Below the pieces are notes generated by a model. That model made no database searches. It was not told the origin of the DNA and saw only the letters and a list, made by a program, of their open reading frames with translations. From Thiocapsa imhoffii (lineage in GTDB: Bacteria > Pseudomonadota > Gammaproteobacteria > Chromatiales > Chromatiaceae), in the NCBI RefSeq assembly GCF_016583985.1, contig NZ_NRSD01000007.1, positions 1-64,000 on the forward strand: 64,000 nt of DNA. The letters run 5' to 3'. The position numbers and the translations under genes are program-made. The first letter of the stretch is position 1, and every line of letters starts with the position of its first letter. Positions 1 through 9,051 of this stretch are shown here, one piece after another.

Positions 1-421
1 GGGGCGGAGCGGGGCCGGGGGGAGTGGGCCCGGCGCGCAGCTCCCGCGGCTGGCACGTCGGTGAGACGCTTTTGGATATGGTGCATGCCGCATCCTGAAG
101 CAAGGTGCGCGTCGTGATTGCTCCGGCGCGGGGGTGCATGGACGAACTCGGCAAGGGCCTTTTGGGGCTGTGCCACACCTTCTGTTATCCTCTCAGTCTG
201 GCTGTTATCCTCTCAACCTGGATCGACACCCACTGTCAGTTGGCCTGCGCTCGGGGCGCGTCTGCTCTGCCTCGGCTCATCGCGACGGTGATGGGGCCGG
301 CGAGGTCTCTCGCGGGCGCGGCCGGAGCGGCATGCGTGAGAGCACTGATTGCACTCCCCCCGCGCGACCGGGCCGATCGTCCGTGACACCACAGGTTCAT
401 GCCATCTCGGAGAGACGGACC
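1..421. other. Intergenic region upstream of the first GH57 gene
   Basis: I see no convincing gene here; open frames on both strands have no family features. The first 60 bases are extremely G/C rich. Around 182-221 there is a two-copy tandem repeat with a 20-base period, listed separately. The last 15 bases carry a GGAGAG-type ribosome binding site for the GTG start at 422. Confidence 0.6.
182..221. repeat. Two-copy 20-bp tandem repeat upstream of GH57 gene
   Basis: The 14-mer CTGTTATCCTCTCA occurs at 182-195 and again at 202-215. The 20-base units match at 18 of 20 positions. A 20-base period places both copies on nearly the same face of the helix, which fits a pair of operator half-sites, but no known regulator is recognised. 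It lies 200 bases before the GH57 start. Confidence 0.6.
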
Positions 422-1789
422 GTGATTGCTCAGCATGCCCTCGTTTTGAACCTCCACCAGCCTGCTGGGAATCTCGAAGAACTGCTTGACCAGGGGAGCT
501 GGGAGGCCAGAGAGATCCTCTTTGCGCTAGACCGGATTCCTCGGAGTCTCTGGGGGCATGAGGATCTCGCTCGTGTCCATCTTGCCCTGTCGGGAACCCT
601 GCTTGAGACGCTCTCGAATGCCGACTTCCAACAGCGTGTCTATGGGACCGTCGACTGCGGTTCACTGCTCTGGCACTTCCAGAACGAGCGCCTCTTCGAG
701 GTGCTGGGATCGGGATACTATCACCCGGTCCTGCCGCTGATCCCAGAGGCGGATCGCGAAGAACATCTGCGGCGGTGGCTTGGCATCGCGCACCACCTGC
801 TGTGGCGTCCACGCTTTCAAGGGTTTTGGCCTCCCGAGATGGGCTTCTCGATGGAGCTGATCCCCTTGCTGCGGGCCTTTGGCTACCGCTACGTGCTCGT
901 CGATAGCGAGCATGTCGAGCCGGTCTCTGACATGAGCTGGCAAGAGCTGCGCTATCGACCTCATATCGCACGCTTCGGTGGCGAGGCGATCACGGTGATC
1001 GTCCGCGATCGTGACCTGTCCGACGCGCAGGAGTCTGGCATGGATCTGGACTGGTTCCTCGCCGAGGTTGCCGAGCGGACGAAATGGTGTGATTTCCCTC
1101 CATTGGTGACGACCTGCACAGACGGTGAAAACGGGGGTTGGTTTCGCAATGTGACGGACGGCGCGAATTTCTGGAGCGCCTTCTACCTGCCGCTGCTTGA
1201 ACGGATCGCGGCTGACCAGGCGGCGATCCGGCCCACCTTCATCAGTCATTACCTCGACACCCACGGTGCCCACGGCGAGGTGCGGGTACGCACGGGGGCT
1301 TGGAATACCGGGTGGCATCATGGACGGGATTTCACTCAGTGGACCGGTTCGGAACGCCAGCGGCAAGCGCTCGCGGACTTCGTCCAGCAGAGTCGGCAGG
1401 TCCATGATGCACGCTGGTACGCGGCGGAACGTGGCGTGAGCGAAGGGCCCGAGGCCGAGGCGATCGCGCTGGCGATGTGGCACTTGCTGCGGGCCGAGAC
1501 GAGTTGCAACCTCTACTGGGGCGAGGCCTGGGTGCCGCGGGCCGAGGCTGATCTGGCGGCGAGCCGCGCGGCACTGGCGGCGGGAGGGATCCGACTTGCC
1601 GACACCAGTGCGGATGACGTGACCCGCGACGCTGATCCAGTCGCCAGCCCCCCGGTGGTGGACCATGGCGAGCGAGCCCCATTGGAGGCACTGCCGCATG
1701 ACGACGCGATGCTCCAGGAGGGGGCGGGACCAGCAGAGGATGCGCCCCCAGGCGACGCCACAAAGCCCGCTGGCAGCGAGCATGAGTAG
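422..1789 (+). CDS. Glycoside hydrolase family 57 protein (first of pair)
   Basis: This 455-residue protein is a GH57 enzyme, a family that hydrolyses or transfers alpha-1,4/1,6-glucans such as glycogen. Visible motifs are the N-terminal HQP (residues 12-14), a GFWPPEMG block with Glu near residue 138, and TDGENGGW with Asp near 233, matching the conserved regions that carry the catalytic residues. The last ~70 residues are Ala/Asp/Pro-rich and probably a disordered tail. I chose the GTG at 422 because GGAGAG lies just upstream and homology begins there; the frame stays open further upstream but is not protein-like. The enzyme is probably cytoplasmic, as no signal peptide is seen. Exact activity (amylase, glucanotransferase or branching) cannot be read from motifs. 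Confidence 0.85.
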   Translation: MIAQHALVLNLHQPAGNLEELLDQGSWEAREILFALDRIPRSLWGHEDLARVHLALSGTLLETLSNADFQQRVYGTVDCGSLLWHFQNERLFEVLGSGYYHPVLPLIPEADREEHLRRWLGIAHHLLWRPRFQGFWPPEMGFSMELIPLLRAFGYRYVLVDSEHVEPVSDMSWQELRYRPHIARFGGEAITVIVRDRDLSDAQESGMDLDWFLAEVAERTKWCDFPPLVTTCTDGENGGWFRNVTDGANFWSAFYLPLLERIAADQAAIRPTFISHYLDTHGAHGEVRVRTGAWNTGWHHGRDFTQWTGSERQRQALADFVQQSRQVHDARWYAAERGVSEGPEAEAIALAMWHLLRAETSCNLYWGEAWVPRAEADLAASRAALAAGGIRLADTSADDVTRDADPVASPPVVDHGERAPLEALPHDDAMLQEGAGPAEDAPPGDATKPAGSEHE

Positions 1790-1980
1790 CGCATCTTTCG
1801 CGACAACCACGAGGGGTTCGACACGGGGCTCGTCGTCCAATCCCATCGGCTGCGACACGCAGCCGATGGGTTGTCATTCTGGCCGCTCGTCGCGGGTCTC
1901 GGTCGCTCGATCAATCAGCAGATCCCCGGTAGCGAGACCCGCTCCGAGGAGTCACTCATCTCAACCCCGAGGAACGTGCT

Positions 1981-3447
1981 GTGAATGCGCTACCTGAATA
2001 CGAGAACGATCTTCCCAATATTTGCGGCCAGGAGGCCGACGTCGAGGCGGTCGTTGCCAAGGCGCGGACGCAGCCGCTGTTCGCCGAGCGCGGCGGGATC
2101 GACTTCGGCTCCATCCGTGCAGCGAGTGCGATTGCCCTGCATCAGCATCAGCCTCTCATTCCCGCGGGTGGGGCTGATCTGAGCACCGCGGCACTCATCA
2201 GTAATCTCCAATATATGATGGAAAATCAGCATATTGGTGACAATTACAATGCCCCGGCCTTCGTTTGGTGTTACAAGCGGATGGGCGAATTCATTCCACA
2301 GTTGATGAACGAAGGCAAAGCACCACGCTGCATGTTGGAGTACTCGGGGACGCTGCTGCATGGCTTGCGCAAGATGGGTGAGCACCATGTCATCGATGCA
2401 CTCAAGGGCATCACCTGCAACCCGGAGTATCAATCCGCGATCGAATGGCTGGGAATGCCTTGGGGTCATGCCGTGGCACCCTCGACACCCGCGCAGGATT
2501 TTCGGCTTCACGTGAAGGCGTTTCAGCATCATTTCGCCGCCATCTTCGGCTGGGAGGCCCTGGAGCGGATGCGCGGCTTCTCGCCGTCGGAAATGGCCTT
2601 ACCGAACCATCCGGACGTCGCCTATGCGTTCGTGAAGACCCTTGTGGACTGCGGCTTCCAATGGGTTCTGGTGCAGGAGCATACGGTGCAGCAGGTGGAG
2701 AACGGACGTCATCCCGAGCGCCCCCACATCCCGCATCGTCTGGTGTGCACCAACTCGCACGGTGAGACGGTGAGTCTGATCGCCATCATCAAAACCCAGG
2801 GCTCTGACACCAAGCTGGTCGCTCAGATGCAGCCCTGGTTCGAGGCTCAGGGCCTGCAGCGTGTCACGCTGGCCGGGCAGTCGATTCCGCCTTTGGTCAC
2901 CCAGATCGCCGATGGCGAGAATGGCGGCGTGATGATGAACGAGTTCCCCGGCAAGTTCATGGAGGTCGTGGGTGCGGCGAGCCACTCGGACACGCCCTTG
3001 ATGAATGTGAGTGAGTACCTGGAGCATCTCTTTGCGCTCGGGATCCAGGAAACGGATCTCCCCGAGGTCCAGCCGCTGTTCCATGACCGGATTTGGGCAC
3101 GGTTGCAACCCGGCGACGGCCCGCAGAAGTTGGAGCAGGTGATTGCTGACTTGAAGCAGGAAGATGGGCGATTTCACATGGAGGGTGGCAGTTGGACTTC
3201 CGATCTTTCATGGGTGAAGGGCTATGACGATGTGTTGGGGCCGATGGAGGAGGCCAGCGTGAAGTTCCACCAGAAGGTTCTGGCCCCCGGCATCAGTTCC
3301 TCTGATCCGGCCTACCGCAATGCACTCTTCCATCTGATGGCCTCGCAGACGAGCTGCTATCGGTATTGGGGGCAGGGCCTCTGGACCGACTATGGGCGCG
3401 AGATCTGTCGTCGCCTGAATGCCATTCTTGACCAAGATTTCGGTTGA
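1981..3447 (+). CDS. Glycoside hydrolase family 57 protein (second of pair)
   Basis: A 488-residue GH57 protein distinct from its upstream neighbour. It has HQHQPL near residue 55, a GFSPSEMALPN block near 203, and ADGENGGVMMNEF near 311, corresponding to GH57 conserved regions. It begins with GTG at 1981, preceded by GAGGAA; an ATG four bases later is in another frame and leads to a short non-homologous ORF. The 191-base gap after the first GH57 gene suggests shared transcription, though a separate promoter is possible. Two paralogues side by side suggest sequential action on storage glucan, alongside glgA at 50.4 kb. Substrate specificity is unassigned. Confidence 0.85.
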   Translation: MNALPEYENDLPNICGQEADVEAVVAKARTQPLFAERGGIDFGSIRAASAIALHQHQPLIPAGGADLSTAALISNLQYMMENQHIGDNYNAPAFVWCYKRMGEFIPQLMNEGKAPRCMLEYSGTLLHGLRKMGEHHVIDALKGITCNPEYQSAIEWLGMPWGHAVAPSTPAQDFRLHVKAFQHHFAAIFGWEALERMRGFSPSEMALPNHPDVAYAFVKTLVDCGFQWVLVQEHTVQQVENGRHPERPHIPHRLVCTNSHGETVSLIAIIKTQGSDTKLVAQMQPWFEAQGLQRVTLAGQSIPPLVTQIADGENGGVMMNEFPGKFMEVVGAASHSDTPLMNVSEYLEHLFALGIQETDLPEVQPLFHDRIWARLQPGDGPQKLEQVIADLKQEDGRFHMEGGSWTSDLSWVKGYDDVLGPMEEASVKFHQKVLAPGISSSDPAYRNALFHLMASQTSCYRYWGQGLWTDYGREICRRLNAILDQDFG

Positions 3448-3455
3448 TCAAGGAC

Positions 3456-3866
3456 ATGACTGACTCAACGTCAGATGGCGATCGATTGGAACTGCTCGAG
3501 CTGCCCGCCGAAGAACGTTATGTGGAGTTCTTGTCCTGGGCGATGCGCACGGGATGTGTGTGGGCCTTGCGGGGGCGGGGAGGATTCATCTCCCTCTCGG
3601 ATGATGAAGGCCACGTGTGCTTCCCGTTTTGGCCCGATGCGGCCACGGCCCGGGCCTCGGCGACCGGTGATTGGTCGGACTGCCAACCGGAATCGGTGAG
3701 TCTGGATGCCTTGATCTCGCGTTGGCTGCCTGGCATGAGCAAGGATGGCCGGCTGGTCGCGGTGTGTCCGACACCCGATGGGTCGAGTGTGGTGATCGAT
3801 CCCGCGTGGCTCCTGCGGGATCTGCTGGAAGATGATGCTGAATCGCGCGATGGGTTCACCCCATGA
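3456..3866 (+). CDS. DUF2750 family protein
   Basis: A 136-residue soluble protein. The pattern LPAEERYVEFLSWA near the N-terminus, a short beta-rich core and a C-terminal segment with aromatic/acidic residues (AWLLRDLLED) fit DUF2750, a small family without an established function. The ATG at 3456 follows the preceding GH57 stop by 8 bases, with a weak AAGGA-like site. A TTG at 3444 would overlap that stop but is less likely. Its stop overlaps the next start as ATGA, so the two are probably translationally coupled and part of the GH57 transcript. Confidence 0.7.
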   Translation: MTDSTSDGDRLELLELPAEERYVEFLSWAMRTGCVWALRGRGGFISLSDDEGHVCFPFWPDAATARASATGDWSDCQPESVSLDALISRWLPGMSKDGRLVAVCPTPDGSSVVIDPAWLLRDLLEDDAESRDGFTP

Positions 3867-4279
3867 ATGACACCTTACGCAAGATCAAGGAACGTGCGTC
3901 GCGGACGCAATCATCGGTCGCGCTCGAACAGGATGCCTCGCTGGCGTCGGTGCGCCGACGCCATCAGGCGGCATGGCCCTTGTTGCAGGCATTCGCCGAG
4001 ATTCAAGATCATTTCGTGAAGATCGATGTCCTCAAGCGCATCTGGCCGACGGATTACGACCGCCGTCCTGATCGAGCGCATGGCCTGGTGATCGCCTATC
4101 TTGGCGGGGATGAAGCGCCCTTCGGGCTGATGCTGCGGATCCCCGCGGGCACGAGAGTCTTTGAGGTCCAGGAGACTTGGGATGGGCGTCTCCTGTATGT
4201 CAGCGCGCGCGAAACCGATGGTGCGCGGCCGCTGTCTTGGCAGTATGACACGCCCGAACCTTGGCTGGACGGTTTCTAG
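3863..4279 (+). CDS. Conserved hypothetical protein coupled to DUF2750 gene
   Basis: A 138-residue protein I do not recognise. The N-terminus is basic and helical (Lys/Arg-rich over the first 35 residues); the centre and C-terminus look beta-rich with many aromatics. No signal peptide or membrane segment is seen. It starts at the ATG overlapping the previous stop (ATGA), which argues that it is a real gene co-translated with the DUF2750 protein. Last gene of the left plus-strand group; it converges on the DUF349 gene. Confidence 0.65.
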   Translation: MNDTLRKIKERASRTQSSVALEQDASLASVRRRHQAAWPLLQAFAEIQDHFVKIDVLKRIWPTDYDRRPDRAHGLVIAYLGGDEAPFGLMLRIPAGTRVFEVQETWDGRLLYVSARETDGARPLSWQYDTPEPWLDGF

Positions 4280-4374
4280 CAAGCGATGGCCAGTTTGCTC
4301 GAGATCTAGCATCCGAAGGGCGAGACGCTAAGTGATCGTGACGCCGCGGCACGTCTCGACGTCTTTCACGTCAC

Positions 4375-4430
4375 CGCCGGCTCCGGGTCTCGAAATGGGC
4401 TCCCGGACCGCCGGCGAGCCTCAAGGCTCG
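4375..4430. terminator. Possible convergent hairpin terminator
   Basis: The arms CGCCGG..CTCCGGG (4375-4387) and CCCGGA..CCGGCG (4402-4416) can pair with a two-base bulge. A second small hairpin GAGCC/GGCTC follows at about 4416-4429. It lies between two convergent genes. No U-tract follows on either strand, so intrinsic termination is uncertain. Confidence 0.35.
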
Positions 4431-4437
4431 AGGTTGT

Positions 4438-7287
4438 CTAGGGGGTCTCGGCGAGGGCCGTGCGGACCCGGGCGAACCGGGCATCCATCCCATCGCTCAA
4501 TGGCGCGGGCCCACAGAGATACCACTCCCTCAATAAGCGAGCGCTGCCTTGCAAGGGGTCGTCCTCGCCGTCGACCATGCGCTCGGTCAGGCGTGCAACC
4601 TGAAATTCCATTCGTTGTTGCGCAAGTTCCCGAGGTGTCTCGACACCGGCAAGGATCTCCAATTGCAGACAAAGCTGACCGCGGCGCTCGGCATTTTCCA
4701 GTTGGCGCTGGTGCAGGGTGTGGCGCGCTTGGAGATCGTGAGCCGCCGTGAGGGCGGTGGTGAAGCGCGCTGAGATGGCCTCTTGAATCTCGGGTTCAGG
4801 GTGCCGTGGCAGTTGCGCCCAGGCCTGCTCGGCCTCCTCCGCGCTGATGGGGGCCGCGCAGGTTTCATCGAGCAGGGTGCGTTCGAGACGCTCGCAAATC
4901 GTTGCCTGACGCTCCAGCAGGTCGAATGCAGCACGACGCTGCTGCTCCTCGCCGGCCTGGATCCGCTGTTTGAGCGTTGCGCGGGCATTGCGCCACTGCT
5001 CGTTGAGGGCTCCCGCGTGTTGGCGTGGGATCGGCAACGATTGGGCCTCTTCCCAACGTCGCTCGAGTCCCTTGAGAGCTGCGTCGAGCTGCCGTGGATC
5101 GGTCTGCTGTTCCGCCTGCGCGAGTGCGTCGGTACAGATGGCCTCACGCGTCGCCAGATGTGCCTTGAGTTCATCGGCATGCGCCTGGTTGAGCGCCGCT
5201 CGTCGCTCGAAGACGCTGTCGCAAGCGGCACGAAAGCTCTGCCAGAGTTTATTCTCTTCTTTGTGGCGAGCCGGGACCGTCGTTTGCCATTGGCGTTGCA
5301 GGACCTTCGTGCGTTCGATGGCGGCGTCCAGATCGGGCTCCTCGCGCAAGGCCTCGATCTGCTGGACCAGCGCCTGCTTCATCGCCTGGTTGCGTTTGCG
5401 CTCGGCATCAAGGCGACGGTCGAGCTGCTTGAGGGCATGACGAAAGCGCCCCTCGAGTGCTTTGACATGCCGTGGTTCGACGGGGCCGATCGCGGCCCAG
5501 ATCTGGCGCGTTTCACGCTCGGCACGCAGGACTCGCTTCCAGTCAACGCGTTCCCAATCGATCTTGGCGAGGAAGTCCTCGATCTGATCACAGACGGATT
5601 CGCGTGCCAGTCGGTTGGACTCGCGCGCCGCGGCTTGTTCCTCGATAAAGGGACGGCAGTCGTCCTGGACCCGGTTGCTGGCCTGTTGAAAACGCTCCCA
5701 GACGGCCTGGTTTGCGCGCGGGCCGGTCTTGTCGAGCTCCTTCCAGTCCGAGCGCAGACGGATCAGTTGTTCATAACGGGTCGCGGGCGACAACTCGGAT
5801 GCCGCGAGTTGTTCCATGTCCTCGCACAGTGCGTCGCGGTGCTGGTCGGCCCCCCAGCGTCGCCAGTTCTGTAGCTCGCGCAAGCGCGGCGCGAGGTGCT
5901 GGAGGCGCGTGGCGATCGCCTGATAGGTCTCTTTGGGAAGACCACTCAGCTCGATCAACTCGAGACCGGCACGCGCACTCTGAAACAGCGGATCCGCTTT
6001 GCGTAACTCACCCGCGCAGAGGGCTTCCTCCAACTCATCGAGTTTAGCGGGCAACTGCTTCAAGCGCTGTTCGGCATGCTTGTGCTGCGTCTTCAAACGG
6101 GATTCGAGCCGCTCCAACAGGCTGGCGAAGGCTGCCGTCTCGGCGACGTGACCGAGCTCCTCAATGAGCGTCCTGGACTGCCCAATGAGGCTGGTGCTGG
6201 CACGGCGATCGAGTGGCCGAGGTTCGTTGCAGAGCGTTGTGAGCTTGTTCGAGAGCCTGTGCAGTTGGCCGACCCGTTTGCGTTTGGCGATCAGGGTGTC
6301 CCGGGCGCCTTCCGCGGCCTCCAGCAATTGTGTATAGCGCTGATCCAGTGGTCGTTGGCGGTGTGGCGGCAGGGCCTCGAGGCGATCCCAGGCCTGTTTC
6401 ACCTCTTCGCAGAGCGTCGTGATGGCCTCGTCCGTGTCATGGCCCGGGGCCTGCGCCAAGCGGTCGAGCAATTGCAGCCGTTCGGCCTGGAGCGATTCGT
6501 GTGCCTCCTCAGCGGCGATGCGTGCAGCGGTCTCACGGGTATGTCCGCCATAGGCCTGCATGAAGCGATCGCGGGCCTCTGTATAGCGGGTCTGCCAGTG
6601 CGGTTCGGCCTCGGCGCTGATGTCGCTCCATTGGCGGTCGAGATGATCGAGCAAGGCGCGATCTTGCGTCCAATGCTCCAGTCGGCCAAGACGTTCGACC
6701 TTCTGACAGAGTTCCTCGCAAAGGGCCTGGATGCGTCGGGGACGCTCTTCTTGCTCGGCGATCAGACGGAGTCGCTCACGGGCGGCGCGGTAGACGTTTT
6801 TATCGCGCTTGCCGATCTGACGCACGACCTGCTCCAAGGCCGCTTTGCCGTGGAGGCGCTCGACGGCGGCGCTGCGATTGGCGGCGCGTGGGTCCTGGAC
6901 GGCGCAAACGACGAGCGCCTCGGGAGACTCGAGCCGCTCAATCGCGCTTCGACGGACTTCGGGCGCGACGGCTTGCACCGAGATCTGCTCGATCATGTGC
7001 GCGTCTTGCAGTTGCGTCACTTCGGCAACGAGGTCGGACACGCTGAGGTCCGCGCTGGGCTCGGCACAGAGTAGATGGCGGTAACGCGCGGTGGCAACCT
7101 CCCGGACACCCACATCCGGATCCGTGGTCAGGATTTCACGGAGACTCCCGAATCCCAGGAGCTGGCGGGTCGCCTCGCGCCGCATGGCTGGGTCATCGTG
7201 GTGCAATGCGCGGTCGACGAGGACGTGCTGATCCTCGACCTCGACGATAAGCGGTCGTTTTTTCTTGAGAAAGCGCTCGAATAACAT
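4438..7287 (-). CDS. Large DUF349 repeat protein
   Basis: A 949-residue, strongly charged, alpha-helical protein. The first ~180 residues look HEAT-like (VDRALHHDDPAMRREATRQL, then similar repeats around VRRSAIERLE). The rest is a series of DUF349-type coiled segments with recurring spaced Trp (for example RLRSDWKELDKTG and RQIWAAIGPVEPRH). No signal peptide or membrane helix is seen, so it is probably cytoplasmic. DUF349 proteins have no settled biochemical role. The start is the ATG at 7287 (MLFERFLKKKRP); sequence upstream in frame is not protein-like. A TATACT -10 element lies about 35 bases upstream. Confidence 0.85.
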   Translation of the reverse strand: MLFERFLKKKRPLIVEVEDQHVLVDRALHHDDPAMRREATRQLLGFGSLREILTTDPDVGVREVATARYRHLLCAEPSADLSVSDLVAEVTQLQDAHMIEQISVQAVAPEVRRSAIERLESPEALVVCAVQDPRAANRSAAVERLHGKAALEQVVRQIGKRDKNVYRAARERLRLIAEQEERPRRIQALCEELCQKVERLGRLEHWTQDRALLDHLDRQWSDISAEAEPHWQTRYTEARDRFMQAYGGHTRETAARIAAEEAHESLQAERLQLLDRLAQAPGHDTDEAITTLCEEVKQAWDRLEALPPHRQRPLDQRYTQLLEAAEGARDTLIAKRKRVGQLHRLSNKLTTLCNEPRPLDRRASTSLIGQSRTLIEELGHVAETAAFASLLERLESRLKTQHKHAEQRLKQLPAKLDELEEALCAGELRKADPLFQSARAGLELIELSGLPKETYQAIATRLQHLAPRLRELQNWRRWGADQHRDALCEDMEQLAASELSPATRYEQLIRLRSDWKELDKTGPRANQAVWERFQQASNRVQDDCRPFIEEQAAARESNRLARESVCDQIEDFLAKIDWERVDWKRVLRAERETRQIWAAIGPVEPRHVKALEGRFRHALKQLDRRLDAERKRNQAMKQALVQQIEALREEPDLDAAIERTKVLQRQWQTTVPARHKEENKLWQSFRAACDSVFERRAALNQAHADELKAHLATREAICTDALAQAEQQTDPRQLDAALKGLERRWEEAQSLPIPRQHAGALNEQWRNARATLKQRIQAGEEQQRRAAFDLLERQATICERLERTLLDETCAAPISAEEAEQAWAQLPRHPEPEIQEAISARFTTALTAAHDLQARHTLHQRQLENAERRGQLCLQLEILAGVETPRELAQQRMEFQVARLTERMVDGEDDPLQGSARLLREWYLCGPAPLSDGMDARFARVRTALAETP

Positions 7288-7320
7288 GTGATACCCAGAC
7301 AAATGGCTCCCCGGACTCCC

Positions 7321-7326
7321 TATAGT
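7321..7326 (-). promoter_or_regulatory. Possible -10 element for the DUF349 gene
   Basis: On the minus strand TATACT (5 of 6 to TATAAT) occurs 35-40 bases before the ATG at 7287, preceded by GGG. No good -35 is visible at the usual spacing. The preceding minus-strand gene ends at 7513, so a promoter is expected in this gap. Confidence 0.3.
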
Positions 7327-7512
7327 ATACCCAGCTCTCGGTGTGGTCCGGATGGGCTCGCGCGCCTGGCCTGGCGTGATCAGGTGCCGGCTCCGGTGGC
7401 GTGAGCGTCTTGCACCGCCCTGAAGACGGATGGGCGATTTGATGGACGCGCTCAGACCCGCGCCCTGGGTCTCGGCGCCGCCAAGCGCCGCGGGCACGCG
7501 TGCCGCGAGGCT

Positions 7513-8367
7513 TCAATCCGGTTGCGGCGGCGATGGCGCGTCCTGGCAGGCAGCGAGGATGAATGTGTCGTCCACCTTGAAGCGGATGGCGGCGTCAGCG
7601 CCAATCAGGCGTAGCAGGGGCAGAAGGATGGCCGCCCGCGCGGCGTCGAGTCGCGTGTCGAAGCAGGCCTCGAAGGCAGCGCGAACCTCATCGATCAGGC
7701 AGCGGCCAGCGGGATCGAGGCCCCTGCCGCGGTCCGTTTGTGGCGGGGCCGAACGCGACGCGATCGCCGGTGCCGCACTCAAGGTCAGGGCGTGCTGTTG
7801 CACGGGCGGACAGGGTAGTGACGAGGCGGCACGCGCAAGACGTTTGGCCTCAACGGCGAGGGCGTCGAGAAAGATGAGATCGTGGGTCCGTCCGCAGGGG
7901 TCGGAGGCCGTGAGTGAGTCGCACAGCGCCGCACGGGTCGCGGGATCGAGTTCGCTCAGCCGTTGGGCGAGCGCCTGGGCGTGCTCGATGAGGCCCTGGA
8001 CACTGCTCGTCTCGGTTGGAACCCAGCACGCCGGGGGCGGTGCGCTGGTGTCGGCCGACTCAGCGGGTTCGCCGGTGAGGGGCACGGGCGGTTGCGTCCT
8101 GGAGCGGCAGCGCGCGACACCATACTCGAGCGCGGCCGCGAAGAGATCGCGACTCCCGACATCGCCGATCGCGCGCGCCTCTAATTCTGCGAGAAGTTGT
8201 GTTCGCGTCTGCTCCGAGAGGCGAAACGGGGACAGAAAATGCCCGGCTTTCTTGCGCTTGAGGGCCTTTTGGGGAGCCGCCGGCGACTCGGGGTCGTGCG
8301 CGAGATAGGGTTGCTGTAGCGTGGTCCCGCGCCGCATGGGGGGCATTCTGGTGCCGGTCTTTCGCAT
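7513..8367 (-). CDS. Hypothetical protein, no recognised family
   Basis: A 284-residue protein that I cannot assign. It has a basic N-terminal 45 residues (RKKAGHF), then mostly helical Ala/Leu-rich segments separated by Pro-rich linkers. No signal peptide, membrane helix or catalytic motif is visible. A very strong AGGAGGAG ribosome binding site lies just before the ATG at 8367, and this strand matches the flanking genes. The opposite strand also has a long open frame, but its translation is Arg/Ser-rich and looks like an antisense artefact. Confidence 0.6.
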   Translation of the reverse strand: MRKTGTRMPPMRRGTTLQQPYLAHDPESPAAPQKALKRKKAGHFLSPFRLSEQTRTQLLAELEARAIGDVGSRDLFAAALEYGVARCRSRTQPPVPLTGEPAESADTSAPPPACWVPTETSSVQGLIEHAQALAQRLSELDPATRAALCDSLTASDPCGRTHDLIFLDALAVEAKRLARAASSLPCPPVQQHALTLSAAPAIASRSAPPQTDRGRGLDPAGRCLIDEVRAAFEACFDTRLDAARAAILLPLLRLIGADAAIRFKVDDTFILAACQDAPSPPQPD

Positions 8368-8400
8368 GTCCGCGCTCCTCCTGCTGGCGACAGACTTGGA

Positions 8401-9033
8401 TCAAGGTCGCACAAATGGGTTGTGTCGTCGTTCCTCTCCAAGCGTTGACATGGGGCCGTGCCCCGGAATGAAGCGGACATCATCCCCAAGCGGGAAGAGC
8501 CGTTCGTGGATCGAGTTCAAGAGTTGCGCATGGTTCCCGCGGGGAAAGTCGGTTCGCCCGATCGAGCCCTTGAAAAGGACATCGCCGACCTGAGCCAGCT
8601 GGTCGGCGGCGCTGAAGAACACCAGGTGTCCCGGGGTGTGGCCGGGGCAGTGGAGCACCTCGAGGCTCGCCTCACCAAGCGGAATCTGCTCGCCGGCTTG
8701 CAGCCATCGATCGGGTTCGAAGGGCGCGATTGGGGGGAATCCAAACATCGTGCATTGCTCGTCTAGGGCCTCGAGCCAGAAACGGTCCTCCTGATGCGGT
8801 CCCCAAATGGGGATGCTCAAGCGCGCGGCGATCTCCACGCTGGCTCCGACATGATCGAGATGACCGTGCGTCAGCAGGATGCAGTGGGGTTGCAGTTCAA
8901 GGGCACTGACGTGTTCGAGGATGCGGTCTGCTTCGCCTCCCGGGTCGATGATGGCCGCGACCGCGGTCCGCTCGCACCAGAGGAGCGTCGTGTTCTGCTG
9001 AAACGGTGTGACAGGGATGATTCGGAAGTTCAC
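8401..9033 (-). CDS. MBL-fold metallo-hydrolase (YcbL / glyoxalase II-like)
   Basis: A 210-residue metallo-beta-lactamase-fold hydrolase. It shows the metal-binding motif THGHLDHVG, a downstream HCPGHTPGH, an Asp in VGDVLFKGSIGR and a C-terminal PGHGP, in the spacing of the small glyoxalase-II-like group (YcbL type). Such enzymes use a dinuclear metal site to cleave thioesters or related esters; the exact substrate is unknown. Start is the GTG at 9033, with no obvious ribosome binding site. It ends 33 bases before the start of the 284-residue gene and follows the YdcH gene by 18 bases, suggesting an operon. Confidence 0.88.
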   Translation of the reverse strand: MNFRIIPVTPFQQNTTLLWCERTAVAAIIDPGGEADRILEHVSALELQPHCILLTHGHLDHVGASVEIAARLSIPIWGPHQEDRFWLEALDEQCTMFGFPPIAPFEPDRWLQAGEQIPLGEASLEVLHCPGHTPGHLVFFSAADQLAQVGDVLFKGSIGRTDFPRGNHAQLLNSIHERLFPLGDDVRFIPGHGPMSTLGEERRHNPFVRP

Positions 9034-9051
9034 GGCGCTCGGGTTCAGCGG

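Noticed and set aside
4783..7074. Two long plus-strand frames (363 and 332 residues) opposite the DUF349 gene
   Set aside because: Both are antisense to a long helical protein with consistent repeats and show no domain of their own.
7430..8308. A 292-residue plus-strand frame opposite the unknown 284-residue gene
   Set aside because: Its translation is Arg/Ser/Ala-rich, typical of antisense frames; the minus-strand frame has a strong ribosome binding site and matches neighbouring gene direction.
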